Shown: in pieces, positions 21,310 through 32,076 of the stretch
Layout of the letters: each line of letters opens with the position of its first letter
Position numbering within the stretch: position 1 is the first letter of the stretch
Assembly (NCBI RefSeq): GCF_001584185.1
Contig: NZ_CP013234.1
Span: forward strand, 3,844,001-3,908,000
Direction: 5' to 3'
Length of the DNA stretch: 64,000 nucleotides
Origin: Collimonas pratensis
Lineage (GTDB): Bacteria > Pseudomonadota > Gammaproteobacteria > Burkholderiales > Burkholderiaceae_D
Program-made: the position numbers and the translations under genes
Notes under the pieces: generated by a model
The model's database searches: none
Seen by the model: the letters and a program-made list of their open reading frames with translations, nothing else
Told to the model about the DNA's origin: nothing

Positions 21310-24300
21310 TTAAGCTGCCACCGCATCGCTGGCAAAACTTCTGGCCGCCTCCATGTCCACCGCCACGATCCGCGATACGCCCTGCTCCTGCATGGTGACG
21401 CCGATCAGCTGCTGCGCCATCTCCATCGCAATCTTATTATGCGAAATGAAGAGGAACTGTGTGTTAGCAGACATACGCTTTACCATATTGCAGAAACGTT
21501 CGGTATTGGCGTCGTCCAGCGGCGCATCGACCTCGTCCAGCAGGCAGAACGGCGCCGGATTCAGCTGGAACATCGAGAACACCAGCGCGGTCGCCGTCAG
21601 CGCCTTTTCGCCGCCCGACAGCAAATGGATCGTCGCATTCTTCTTGCCCGGCGGCTGTGCCATCACCTGCACGCCGGAATCGAGGATCTCGTCGCCGGTC
21701 ATGATCAGCTTGGCCTGGCCGCCGCCGAACAGGATCGGGAACAGTTCGGCAAAGTGATGATTGACCTTGTCGAAAGTGTCTTGCAGCAGGTCGCGGGTTT
21801 CCTTGTCGATCTTGTGGATCGCGTCCTGTAGCGTGTTGATGGCTTCGGTCAGGTCGGCGTTTTGCGCATCCAGGAAATTCTTGCGCTCGGAGGCCTGCGC
21901 CAGTTCGTCCAGCGCCGCCAGGTTGACCGCGCCCAGGCCGGCGATCGCATTGGTCAGGCGCGTGACTTCGCCTTGCAGATACGATGGCCGCATCTCGGCA
22001 GTCAGCTTTTCGCTCAGCGCCGCTTCGTCCGCCTGCGCTTCGAGCAACTGCTGCACGTATTGTTCCTGGTTCAGGCGCGCTGCCTGTTCCTTCAGCTGCA
22101 ATTCCATGATGCGTTCGCGCTGCGGCTGCAGGCTGCGCTCGGCTTGCAGCCGGCTTTCTTCGTGCTGGCGCAGGTTCTGCGAGACCTGGTCCAGCTCGTG
22201 GCGCGTATCGGCCAACGCCCGTTCCTGTTCGCTGCGCTTGTCCAGCAAATCTTGCAGGCCGGCCTGGGCGGCCTGGTCGTCCAGGCTTTCCAGCTCCAGA
22301 TGGCCTTGCTGCATGTTGGCGAACAGCTGCGCCGCCTGCTCCAGCGCGGTGGCGATGCTGCGCTTGAGTTCTTCGATCTTGTTGCGATGGGATTTCTCGG
22401 CAAATTCTGCTTCTTGCGCCGCCCGCTCCATTTCACGCAAGCGCTGACGGGCGTCGTTCAGTTGCTGTTCCTTGCCCAGATAGTCGGTCTGGCCGTCTTC
22501 GTGCTTTTCCTGCAGCTCGGCCAGTTCCATGTCGAGCTGCTCGAACTTGGCTTCCGATTCCATCTTGACCTGCTGCTGCTCGCTTTCCTGGGCGGCGATT
22601 TCCGCCAGGTCGGCAGCGATCTGCGAACTGCGCTGGTTGAAACGCTCCTGCAATTCGGACAGTTTCATGACATCGATCTGCAAGCCGTGCACTGCCTGGG
22701 TCAGGCTGGTGTGGCGCAAGCGCATTTCCTGCAGGCGCTGGGTAGCTTGCGACAATGCCGCGTCTGCCCGCACCGAACGCGAGCGCGCTTCGTCGGCCAG
22801 CATCTGCTGAGCCCGCAACTGCTTGGTGATGTTTTCGATTTCCTGCTGACGTGCCAGCATGCCGTCCTGCTCCGAATCGGAAGCATAGAAGCGCACGCCA
22901 CTCTTGCTGATCACATGGCCCTGGCGGGTAACGAAGCTGGCCCCCAGCGGCAGCTTGCTGCGCTCGGCAAAGGCCGTTACGGTGTCGTCCGCGGCGTAGA
23001 AATTGTGCAGCCAGTCTTGCATCAGCACGCGCAAGCCTGGATCGTTCAGTTGCAACAGGTTGATGAAAGGCTTCAGGCCGGCAGGCGCATCGGCAGGTGT
23101 CGCCGCGGCCACGCCGTTCGGCGAAAACAAGGCCAGTTTGGCTGGCGGCGCATCGTTGAAAAAGGCCTTGGCCCAGTCCAGATTGGACATTTCCAGGGCC
23201 GAGGTACGCTCGCGCAAGACCGATTCCAGCGCGGTTTCCCAGCCGCCGTCGATGTGCAGCTTCTGCCACAGGCGCGGCAACTCAGCCAGTTCGTGCTTTT
23301 GCAGCCAGGGCTGGACCTTGCCTTCGGTCTGCACGCTTTCCTGCAGCTGCTTGAGCGCGCTCAGGCGCGCTTCCAGCTGCGCATTGTTGGCGCTTTCGGT
23401 ATTCACCTGCTGCTGCGCATCGCGCCGTTCCTCTTCCAGGCGCGGCTGCTGCTCTTGCAACTCTTCCAGCTGCATGCCGGTTTCTTCCAGGCCGGCCTGC
23501 TTTTCTTCCAGCTGCATGCGCAGATTGGTCAGATGTGCATTATCCGGCAGGTTCAAGCCGTTCTTTTCCTGCGCCAGGCGTTCGCGCCGACTGCTCAAGC
23601 CATTCAGGATGTTCGAGGCGTTGCGCTGATGGGTAGACTCCAGCTCGATCTGCTGCTGGATCTGCATGATCTTGCCGCGCGATTCCGTGCTCTTCAGTTG
23701 CGCTTCGCGCCAGCTCTGCTCCAGCGCCGGCAGCTGGTCGTTATGCTGCTGCGACGCCACCTGCGATTGCTCGACGCGCGCCATCAGCTCTTCCAGGTGC
23801 ATCTCGGCTTCCACCAGATCGTCCTGGAACTGCGTGCCCTGGCGTTGCCATTGGTCGCGCTGCGCGGTCAGGGAATTGAGCTGCGACTGCAGGCGGTTAC
23901 GCGATTCGATCACGAACTTGATCTGCGCTTCCAGGCTGCCGATCTCGGAATTGGTCTGGTACAGATGGCCTTGCGCCTGATGCATGCGGTCGCCGGCGGC
24001 ATAATGCGCCTGGCGCATGTGTTCCAGTTCGGTTTCCACATGGCGCAGTTTGGCAGTCTGTTCTTCCAGATCGGTTTGCGCCTTTTCAATCTCGCGGAAG
24101 TATTTCTCTTGCTCGCCCTTGGCTTCGTTCTTGCGCAACAGCCACAGCAGTTTTTGTTTTTCTTCCTGGTCGCCTTGCAATTCATGGAATTTCTGCGCGA
24201 CCGCGGCCTGCGCCTGCAGCTTGGCCAGGTTGGCGTTCAGCTCGCGTAAGATGTCCTCGACCCGCACCAGATTTTCGCGGGTATCGTTCAGGCGATTCTC

Positions 24301-24840
24301 GGTTTCGCGACGCCGCTCCTTGTACTTGGAAACGCCGGCCGCCTCCTCCAGGAAAACCCGCAGTTCTTCCGGACGCGCTTCGATGATGCGCGAAATCATG
24401 CCTTGGCCGATGATCGCGTAAGCGCGCGGACCAAGTCCGGTGCCCATGAAGATATCCTGGATATCGCGGCGCCGAACGGCCTGGTTGTTGATGTAATAAG
24501 TCGACGTGCCGTCGCGCGTCAAGGTGCGCTTGACGGCGATTTCAGCGTACTGGCTCCACTGGCCGGCAGCTTTGCCGAGGCCGTTGTCGAACACCAGCTC
24601 CACCGATGAACGGCCAGCCGGCTTGCGGTGCGAAGAGCCGTTGAAAATGACGTCCTGCATCGATTCGCCGCGCAGCTCGGAAGCCTTGGATTCACCCAAA
24701 ACCCAGCGCACAGCATCGATGATATTCGACTTGCCGCAGCCATTCGGCCCCACCACGCCGACCAGCTGGCCGGGGACCTGGAAATTGGTAGGATCGACGA
24801 AAGACTTGAATCCCGATAATTTAATGGAAGTTAGACGCAC
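21310..24840 (-). CDS. smc: Chromosome segregation protein SMC
   Basis: A 1176-residue SMC ATPase that organises and segregates the chromosome with ScpA/ScpB. The N-terminal head has Walker A GPNGCGKSN at 31-39. Long coiled-coil arms rich in Glu, Gln, Leu and Ala flank a hinge at about residues 500-640. The C-terminal head has the signature LLSGGEKALTATALV and Walker B PFCLLDEVDAPLDDAN. The start is taken as GTG at 24840 (reading MRLTSIKLSGFKS), which matches the family start; the upstream open frame is unsupported. It begins the smc-zipA-ligA-galU-def direction. Confidence 0.96.
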   Translation of the reverse strand: MRLTSIKLSGFKSFVDPTNFQVPGQLVGVVGPNGCGKSNIIDAVRWVLGESKASELRGESMQDVIFNGSSHRKPAGRSSVELVFDNGLGKAAGQWSQYAEIAVKRTLTRDGTSTYYINNQAVRRRDIQDIFMGTGLGPRAYAIIGQGMISRIIEARPEELRVFLEEAAGVSKYKERRRETENRLNDTRENLVRVEDILRELNANLAKLQAQAAVAQKFHELQGDQEEKQKLLWLLRKNEAKGEQEKYFREIEKAQTDLEEQTAKLRHVETELEHMRQAHYAAGDRMHQAQGHLYQTNSEIGSLEAQIKFVIESRNRLQSQLNSLTAQRDQWQRQGTQFQDDLVEAEMHLEELMARVEQSQVASQQHNDQLPALEQSWREAQLKSTESRGKIMQIQQQIELESTHQRNASNILNGLSSRRERLAQEKNGLNLPDNAHLTNLRMQLEEKQAGLEETGMQLEELQEQQPRLEEERRDAQQQVNTESANNAQLEARLSALKQLQESVQTEGKVQPWLQKHELAELPRLWQKLHIDGGWETALESVLRERTSALEMSNLDWAKAFFNDAPPAKLALFSPNGVAAATPADAPAGLKPFINLLQLNDPGLRVLMQDWLHNFYAADDTVTAFAERSKLPLGASFVTRQGHVISKSGVRFYASDSEQDGMLARQQEIENITKQLRAQQMLADEARSRSVRADAALSQATQRLQEMRLRHTSLTQAVHGLQIDVMKLSELQERFNQRSSQIAADLAEIAAQESEQQQVKMESEAKFEQLDMELAELQEKHEDGQTDYLGKEQQLNDARQRLREMERAAQEAEFAEKSHRNKIEELKRSIATALEQAAQLFANMQQGHLELESLDDQAAQAGLQDLLDKRSEQERALADTRHELDQVSQNLRQHEESRLQAERSLQPQRERIMELQLKEQAARLNQEQYVQQLLEAQADEAALSEKLTAEMRPSYLQGEVTRLTNAIAGLGAVNLAALDELAQASERKNFLDAQNADLTEAINTLQDAIHKIDKETRDLLQDTFDKVNHHFAELFPILFGGGQAKLIMTGDEILDSGVQVMAQPPGKKNATIHLLSGGEKALTATALVFSMFQLNPAPFCLLDEVDAPLDDANTERFCNMVKRMSANTQFLFISHNKIAMEMAQQLIGVTMQEQGVSRIVAVDMEAARSFASDAVAA

Positions 24841-25236
24841 GTTATCGACTGTTCTTATCAAAGTCGGCGAAAAAGCTGCCGTCATACTAAAAACGGGAAA
24901 AACCCCGCAGGAGGCCGACATCATAACATTCCACCCCATCATATATGCGATCTGAATGGCTGTGAATATCGGGAAATGCGATTGTTACTTCAGTTGCTTT
25001 CCATTCCGGCATAACAATGCGCGGGCATAAAACGATTGGCTTTGGGCCCGGGACACGGACAGGAAAAATTTCAAGAAGACAATGAAAAGTAAAAAATAGC
25101 GCCGAATCTGCCTTTGCCAGCCCCTCGGATCTGCAATGGCGGCCATCAAACAGGCCACTTCTGTATATAATGCAAACAGCATATTCGTCGCCGTTTTTCC
25201 TCATTCCATCTTTGTTATTCGTCCGTCATCAACCAC
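24841..25236. other. 396 bp divergent region between smc and dapC
   Basis: No gene recognised. Both smc and dapC start from it. A TATAAT at 25166-25171, with TGTA just before it, is a candidate -10 element for dapC about 65 bases before its GTG. No convincing -35 hexamer is present at 17 bases. Confidence 0.5.
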
Positions 25237-26439
25237 GTGAATCCATTACTAGACCGGCTGCAACCCTATCCGTTTGAAAAACTGCGCGCACTGTTCGCCG
25301 GCGTCACGCCCAATCCGGCGTACAAGGCGATCAGCCTTGGCATCGGCGAACCGAAGCACCCGACGCCGGCCTTCATCCAGCAAGCGCTGAGCGACAACCT
25401 GAACGGCCTGGCCAGCTACCCAAGCACCATCGGCGCCGAACCCTTGCGGGCGGCGATCGCCGGCTGGCTGGAACGCCGCTACGGCTTGCCGCCGCTGGAT
25501 CCGGCGACCCAGATCTTGCCGGTCAACGGTTCGCGCGAGGCGCTGTTTGCGTTGGCGCAAACAGTGGTGGATCCGTCGCAAAAAGATGCGCTGGTGATGT
25601 GCCCGAATCCCTTCTATCAGATCTATGAAGGCGCGGCTTATTTATCCGGCGCGCAGCCGTATTTCGTCAATTCCGATCCGGCCCGTAATTTCGCACCGGA
25701 TTACCGCAGCGTGCCGGACGATGTCTGGCCGCGCGTCAAGCTGCTCTACCTGTGCTCACCCGGCAATCCGACCGGCGCCGTGCTGTCGCTGGAAGACTGG
25801 AAAGAATTGTTTGCGCTGTCGGACCGCCACGGCTTCGTGATCGCTGCCGACGAATGCTATTCCGAGATCTATTTCAAGCCGGAAGCGCCGCTGGGCGGCC
25901 TGCAAGCCGCCAATATCCTCGGCCGCACAGGCTATCCGCGCCTGATCGCCTTCTCCAGCCTGTCGAAGCGCTCGAACGTGCCGGGCATGCGCTCCGGCTT
26001 TGTCGCCGGCGATGCCGCCATCCTGAAGAAATTCCTGCTGTATCGTACTTATCACGGCGGCGCCATGAGCCCGCCAGTGCAAGCGGCTTCGGTCGCCGCC
26101 TGGAACGACGAAACCCACGTCGTCGAAAACCGCGCCAAATACATGGCAAAATTCCAACAGGTGACCCCTGTGCTGCAAACGGTGCTGGATGTCGACTTGC
26201 CCGACGCCGGTTTTTATCTATGGGCAAAAGTAGACAAGCTGGCAAACATCTCAGATACCGACTTCGCCAAGCGGCTGTATGCCGAATATAATGTAACGGT
26301 ATTGCCTGGCAGCTATCTGGCGCGCGACGCCCATGGGAGCAATCCGGGCCGGCAGCGGATACGCATGGCGCTGGTGGCGGAAGTCGATGAATGCCTGGAA
26401 GCGGCGCATCGCATCGCTGAATTCTGCCAAAGCCTTTAG
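25237..26439 (+). CDS. dapC: Succinyldiaminopimelate aminotransferase
   Basis: A 400-residue class I/II PLP aminotransferase making N-succinyl-LL-2,6-diaminoheptanedioate-side intermediates in lysine and peptidoglycan synthesis. PLP-site residues are visible: the loop SPGNPTG at 174-180, Asp205 in AADECYSE and Lys244 in SSLSKRSNVPGMRSGF, with an Arg-rich end GRQRIRMAL. The start is GTG at 25237 (MNPLLDRLQPYP). It is followed by dapD and dapE on the same strand, which fixes it as the DapC type rather than a general aspartate aminotransferase. Confidence 0.93.
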   Translation: MNPLLDRLQPYPFEKLRALFAGVTPNPAYKAISLGIGEPKHPTPAFIQQALSDNLNGLASYPSTIGAEPLRAAIAGWLERRYGLPPLDPATQILPVNGSREALFALAQTVVDPSQKDALVMCPNPFYQIYEGAAYLSGAQPYFVNSDPARNFAPDYRSVPDDVWPRVKLLYLCSPGNPTGAVLSLEDWKELFALSDRHGFVIAADECYSEIYFKPEAPLGGLQAANILGRTGYPRLIAFSSLSKRSNVPGMRSGFVAGDAAILKKFLLYRTYHGGAMSPPVQAASVAAWNDETHVVENRAKYMAKFQQVTPVLQTVLDVDLPDAGFYLWAKVDKLANISDTDFAKRLYAEYNVTVLPGSYLARDAHGSNPGRQRIRMALVAEVDECLEAAHRIAEFCQSL

Positions 26440-26522
26440 CCCTTGCATCGGCCCGCAGACGGACGCGCAACTGCCACCCTCTGCAACAGCCTGATCTTAC
26501 GTATTGCACCGTGACGATGTAG

Positions 26523-26544
26523 TTTGACCGTCGTCATGGTCAAA
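26523..26544 (+). promoter_or_regulatory. Inverted repeat TTTGACC-N8-GGTCAAA upstream of dapD
   Basis: A perfect 7-base inverted repeat with an 8-base spacer lies about 35 bases before the dapD start, in the 140 bp gap after dapC. It could be an operator, an RNA hairpin near the ribosome site or chance. No regulator is encoded nearby. Confidence 0.35.
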
Positions 26545-26579
26545 TCCATGTTTTTAAACTTTTTTATCAGCGACCTATC

Positions 26580-27407
26580 ATGACTCAATCTCTGCAAGCA
26601 TTTATCGACCAAGCCTGGGAACAGCGCACCGAATTTTCCCCGAAGACCGCCCCCGCCGATGTCCGCGAAGCGGTCGCCAAGGTGATCGCCGAATTGAATC
26701 AAGGCAGCCTGCGCGTGGCCGAGAAAATCGACGGCAACTGGGTCGTCAACCAATGGATCAAGAAGGCCGTGCTGCTGTCGTTCCGCCTGGAAGACAACCT
26801 GCCGATGCCGGCCGGCGAGAACATGCAGTTCTACGACAAAGTGCCGACCAAGTTCGCCAACTACACCGCTGAAGATTTCGCCAAGGGCGGCTTCCGCGTG
26901 GTGCCGCCGGCAGTGGCGCGCCACGGCAGCTTCATCGGCAAGAACGTGGTGCTGATGCCTTCCTATGTCAACATCGGCGCTTACGTCGATGAAGGCACCA
27001 TGGTCGATACCTGGGCCACCGTCGGCTCCTGCGCGCAGATCGGCAAGAACGTCCACCTGTCCGGCGGCGTCGGCATCGGCGGCGTGCTGGAACCGATGCA
27101 GGCCAACCCGACTATCATCGAAGACAACTGCTTCATCGGCGCCCGTTCGGAAATCGTCGAAGGCGTGATCGTGGAAGAAAACTCGGTGATCTCGATGGGC
27201 GTCTACATCGGCCAGTCGACCAAGATCTATGACCGCGCCACCGGCGAAGTCACTTACGGCCGCATCCCGTCGGGTTCGGTGGTGGTGTCCGGCAGCCTGC
27301 CTTCGGCCGACGGCAAGTACAGCTTGTATTGCGCAGTGATCGTCAAGCGCGTCGACGCCAAGACCCGCGCCAAGACCGGTATCAACGAACTGCTGCGCGA
27401 AATTTAA
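26580..27407 (+). CDS. dapD: 2,3,4,5-tetrahydropyridine-2,6-dicarboxylate N-succinyltransferase
   Basis: A 275-residue trimeric left-handed beta-helix acyltransferase that succinylates tetrahydrodipicolinate. The N-terminal helical domain ([16 protein letters not shown]) is followed by hexapeptide repeats ([40 protein letters not shown]) and the conserved [20 protein letters not shown]. Length is normal. It is the second lysine-pathway gene of the cluster. Confidence 0.97.
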   Translation: MTQSLQAFIDQAWEQRTEFSPKTAPADVREAVAKVIAELNQGSLRVAEKIDGNWVVNQWIKKAVLLSFRLEDNLPMPAGENMQFYDKVPTKFANYTAEDFAKGGFRVVPPAVARHGSFIGKNVVLMPSYVNIGAYVDEGTMVDTWATVGSCAQIGKNVHLSGGVGIGGVLEPMQANPTIIEDNCFIGARSEIVEGVIVEENSVISMGVYIGQSTKIYDRATGEVTYGRIPSGSVVVSGSLPSADGKYSLYCAVIVKRVDAKTRAKTGINELLREI

Positions 27408-27416
27408 GTTTTGCGG

Positions 27417-27461
27417 GACAGAGTTTATGAGCGACCGAAGCGTCGCGAATTACTCTGTCCT
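27417..27461. repeat. Palindromic repeat, GGACAGAGT subfamily
   Basis: Arms GGACAGAGT (27417-27425) and ACTCTGTCC (27453-27461) enclose a second small stem, GCGAC (27432-27436) with GTCGC (27443-27447). It sits directly after the dapD stop and before pilU. It is related to the element at 21227-21301. Confidence 0.75.
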
Positions 27462-27517
27462 CAACTGACTAGATAAAACGCTCTCATTACAAAGAAAAAT
27501 AATTTAAGGAGTCGCTG

Positions 27518-28663
27518 ATGGCAATGGACCGCTTGTTTCGTTTGATGCGGGAGAAGGAAGCGTCGGACATGTTCCTGGCGCCGGGCTCGCCGATTCATCT
27601 CAAGATCAAGGGCCAGATGGTGCCCGTCAACCAGCAGAACATGGATGACAACACCATCCTGCTGCTGCTGAAAGAAGTGCTGCCTGCCGAACGGCTGCAA
27701 GAGCTGGAGCGCAACAACGAGCTCAATCTCGGCGTGCCGATCGCCGGCGTCGGCAGTTTCCGCTTCTCGGCATTCCGCCAGCGCGGCAGCATTTCGGCTG
27801 TGATCCGTTACATCCCCATCGATATTCCTGCATTCGAAACACTGCGCCTGCCGCCGGCGCTGCTCGACCTGATCGGCCGCAAGCGCGGTCTGCTGCTGAT
27901 CGTCGGCTCCACCGGCTCCGGCAAGTCGACCACCATCGCCTCGATGCTGGACTACCGCAACCAGACCCAGGCCGGCCATATCCTGACCCTGGAAGACCCG
28001 ATCGAATTCCTGTTCCAGAACCACCGCTCCATCGTCAACCAGCGCGAAATCGGCAGCGACACCAACGACCTCAACGGCGCCCTGAAGAATGCCTTGCGCC
28101 AGGCGCCCGACTGCATCCTGATCGGCGAAATCCGCGACAAGGCGACCATGTCGGCCGCCCTCGCCTACGCCCAGTCCGGCCATCTGGTGGTGTCGACGCT
28201 GCACGCCAACAATACCTACCGCGCGCTGAACCGCGTGATCAGTTTCTATCCGATGGAAAACCGTCCGGCATTGCTGGAAGATCTGGCCTCGACCCTGGCC
28301 GCGATCGTTTCCCAGCGCCTGGTCACCACCGTCGATGGCCAGCGCACGCCGGCCGTGGAAATCATGCTCAACACGCGCCATGTTTCCGAGCTGATCGAAG
28401 AAGACAACATCAGCCAGATCAAGGAAGCGATGGAAAAGAGCCTGGCGCCGGGCTCGCAGACTTTCGAGCAGGCGCTGATGCAGCTGATCGAAGACGGCGT
28501 GATCACCCAGGACGAAGCGCTGGAACATGCCGATTCGCCAAGCAATCTGTACTGGCTGATCAACAACCACACGCCAAGTTCGAAGAAAAACCTGACGCCG
28601 ATTGCGCCGGAACCGGAACGCGTCGAAGGTGCGACCTTCACCGAATTTACCTTGGATCTCTAA
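27518..28663 (+). CDS. pilU: PilT/PilU family type IV pilus retraction ATPase, PilU type
   Basis: A 381-residue hexameric secretion-type ATPase that assists PilT in retracting type IV pili at the inner membrane. The N-terminal PAS-like part (ASDMFLAPGSPIHLKI) leads to Walker A GSTGSGKST at 130-138, the Asp box ILTLEDPIEFL, Walker B CILIGEIRDKATM and the His box HLVVSTLHANNT. The C-terminal tail after about 340 is longer than in PilT, as in PilU. No pilT lies beside it, and it stands between dapD and dapE, an order known in Burkholderiales. Sharing a transcript with lysine genes looks positional rather than functional. Confidence 0.9.
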   Translation: MAMDRLFRLMREKEASDMFLAPGSPIHLKIKGQMVPVNQQNMDDNTILLLLKEVLPAERLQELERNNELNLGVPIAGVGSFRFSAFRQRGSISAVIRYIPIDIPAFETLRLPPALLDLIGRKRGLLLIVGSTGSGKSTTIASMLDYRNQTQAGHILTLEDPIEFLFQNHRSIVNQREIGSDTNDLNGALKNALRQAPDCILIGEIRDKATMSAALAYAQSGHLVVSTLHANNTYRALNRVISFYPMENRPALLEDLASTLAAIVSQRLVTTVDGQRTPAVEIMLNTRHVSELIEEDNISQIKEAMEKSLAPGSQTFEQALMQLIEDGVITQDEALEHADSPSNLYWLINNHTPSSKKNLTPIAPEPERVEGATFTEFTLDL

Positions 28664-28699
28664 CGGCATCCTTATCACTTGCAGCAAACGAATTCATCT

Positions 28700-29053
28700 A
28701 TGGCAATTACTCTTTACGGCATTCCCAACTGCGACACGGTCAAGAAAGCCCGCACCTGGCTGGAAGACCAGGAGATCGCTTATACGTTTCACAATTTCAA
28801 GAAGGACGGCGTCAGCGCCGAACTGATCACCACCTGGCTGGCGGACATCCCGTGGGACACGCTGGTCAACCGCAAGGGCACTACCTGGCGCGGCCTGTCG
28901 GAACAACGGCGCAACGGCATCACCGACGGCATCAGCGCCACGCCCCTGATGATGGAGCTGCCGTCGATCATCAAGCGTCCTGTGCTGTACACCGGCAAGC
29001 AAGCTTATGTCGGCTTCTCCGATGCGCTGTACCAGGAAATCTTCAGCCAATAA
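28700..29053 (+). CDS. ArsC/Spx family reductase-like protein (YffB type)
   Basis: A 117-residue thioredoxin-fold protein of the ArsC/Spx family. It has one N-terminal cysteine, Cys11 in YGIPNCDTVKKA, and the later LIKRPVL-like PSIIKRPVLYTG segment near residue 90. The YffB subgroup is thought to use glutathione rather than to reduce arsenate, and no ars genes are near. The start ATG at 28700 (MAITLYGIPN) matches the family; an earlier TTG in the same frame is unlikely. It sits 36 bases after pilU and 48 bases before dapE, suggesting one transcript. Confidence 0.9.
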   Translation: MAITLYGIPNCDTVKKARTWLEDQEIAYTFHNFKKDGVSAELITTWLADIPWDTLVNRKGTTWRGLSEQRRNGITDGISATPLMMELPSIIKRPVLYTGKQAYVGFSDALYQEIFSQ

Positions 29054-30256
<1,203 letters not shown>

Positions 30257-30288
30257 AGCACACTCCCGCCCCTCACGCAAAGGTACTT

Positions 30289-31884
30289 ATGGCTGGCAGC
30301 AGCAAGGACATCGTCGAACAATCTTACGACGCCACGCCATACACCTCGCACCCGTTCAAAGCCACCGCGCCGGAACATCTGGCAGCGGTCGCCACCCTGT
30401 TCGGCCTGCAGCCGCCGCGCACCGAGAATGCACGTGTACTAGAGCTGGGCTGCGCCTCCGGCGGCAATCTGATTCCGCACGCGCAACGGCATCCCGGCGG
30501 CCATTATATCGGCGTCGATCTCTCAAAAGTACAGATCGATGCCGGTCAGCAGCGGCTGTCCGCCCTTGGCCTGACCAACGTCAGCCTGCACCACATGAGC
30601 ATCAGCGACATCAGCCCGGCGCTGGGACAGTTCGACTACATCGTCTGCCATGGCGTCTACAGCTGGGTGCCGCCGCAGGTGCAGGAGCAGATCCTGCGCG
30701 TCTGCGCGGAAAACCTGGCGGCCGACGGCGTCGCCGTGGTCAGCTACAACACTTACCCCGGCTGGAAATTCAAGGAGGTAGTGCGGGAAGCGATGCTGTT
30801 CCGCGGCAAGGACCATGACCATCCGGGCGACAAGCTGGCGCATGCGCGCGGCATGTTCAATTTCATGCATGAAATGTCGAGCAAGGGCAGCGTGCTGAAC
30901 CAAGTGCTGGAGCAGCACAGCGCCACGTTCAGCGGCCAGTTCGACGATTACTACCTGCTGCACGAATACCTGGAGCCGTACAACCTGCCCTGCTACCTGA
31001 GCGAGTTCGCGGTACGCGCACGCCAGCACCAGCTGAGCTACCTAGGCGATTCGGAGCAGCAATCGATGTTCGTCGGCAATCTCGGCAGCCAGGTCGCCGA
31101 GCCTTTGCTGCGCGAATGCGGCAATGACCAGGTGGTGCTGGAACAGTACATGGATTTCTTGCGCAACCGCCAGTTCCGCCACACCTTGCTGGTGCATGAG
31201 CAACAGCAAGGCCGCATACGCTATCAGCTCGACCCGGCGGTGCTGGCCCAGCTGCATTACACTTGTGCGGTCGGCGGCAGTACCGCCGCGATCACCCAGG
31301 ACGATGCGGAGCAGACCATGACGCTCGGTGGCCAGCAGTTGGCCATCCGCGGCAAGCTCAGCAAGGTCGCGCTGCAGATATTGGGGGAACGCTTTCCCGC
31401 CACCATGCATTTGCCGGAGCTGGTCGAGGCGGTCCGGCAACGCCTGCAGCAGCAGGACAACGATGTCGGCGTCATCATCGGTTTGATGGAAGCGCTGGTG
31501 ATCCGCGGCGCCGTCGAATACCGCGTGCAAGCGCTGGAGGCCGCGCCCAGCCTGGACGAAAAACCGCTCGCCCTGGCTTCCGCGCGCGCAGATCTGGCGC
31601 TGGCCGCCAGTGTGGACAACGCCAGCGTCACCAATCTCTGCCACCAGCGGGTAAGGCTGAACATCGTTGAAAGATTGTTGCTGCCTAAACTGGATGGAAA
31701 TCATACCCAAGAGCAACTAATCGAGCATATCCTGCAGCAAGAGCAGCAGCAAATGCTCGAATTCAAGCACAAGGATGGCCAGCGCGTCAGCGACCCGCAA
31801 GCGCTGCGCACAGAGGCTGGCGAGCATGTCGGCAATGCCCTGCGCGCACTCAGATATAATGGGATGTTGATCAAATCCCGATAA
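30289..31884 (+). CDS. SAM-dependent methyltransferase with C-terminal methyltransferase regulatory domain
   Basis: A 531-residue protein. Residues about 1-230 form a class I methyltransferase with the SAM loop LELGCASGGN at 51-60 and the adjacent acidic IGVDLSK. The central part contains a MethyTransf_Reg-type region (about 220-320, LSYLGDSEQQSMF onward) and the C-terminal third holds winged-helix-like repeats (GKLSKVALQILGERFPATM). Family members are poorly characterised and the substrate is unknown. It lies between dapE (32 bp gap) and prmB on the same strand, a neighbourhood that gives no clear functional clue. Confidence 0.82.
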   Translation: MAGSSKDIVEQSYDATPYTSHPFKATAPEHLAAVATLFGLQPPRTENARVLELGCASGGNLIPHAQRHPGGHYIGVDLSKVQIDAGQQRLSALGLTNVSLHHMSISDISPALGQFDYIVCHGVYSWVPPQVQEQILRVCAENLAADGVAVVSYNTYPGWKFKEVVREAMLFRGKDHDHPGDKLAHARGMFNFMHEMSSKGSVLNQVLEQHSATFSGQFDDYYLLHEYLEPYNLPCYLSEFAVRARQHQLSYLGDSEQQSMFVGNLGSQVAEPLLRECGNDQVVLEQYMDFLRNRQFRHTLLVHEQQQGRIRYQLDPAVLAQLHYTCAVGGSTAAITQDDAEQTMTLGGQQLAIRGKLSKVALQILGERFPATMHLPELVEAVRQRLQQQDNDVGVIIGLMEALVIRGAVEYRVQALEAAPSLDEKPLALASARADLALAASVDNASVTNLCHQRVRLNIVERLLLPKLDGNHTQEQLIEHILQQEQQQMLEFKHKDGQRVSDPQALRTEAGEHVGNALRALRYNGMLIKSR

Positions 31885-32076
31885 AATCGAGGAAAATCAA
31901 GGCAATAACGGGCTAATTGGCTGGCTGCGCCCCATCCGGCCCGGCATTTCCGATAGAATCCGCCTGACACTTTGCGCCGCTGCGCAATTGCTCCACTTTA
32001 ATCAGCTGGGGACAAGGTGATTTGCCGCCGGCCAGCGGCTACCAGACTTCGTCCTGCACATACAAATAACCGCACC

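Noticed and set aside
21862..24249. 795-codon open frame on the plus strand
   Set aside because: Antisense to the smc coiled-coil region; Leu/Gln/Phe-rich repeats come from the Glu/Gln/Leu codons of SMC.
28679..28699. Earlier TTG start for the ArsC-like protein
   Set aside because: The family starts at the ATG at 28700 with the beta strand MAITLYG directly after.
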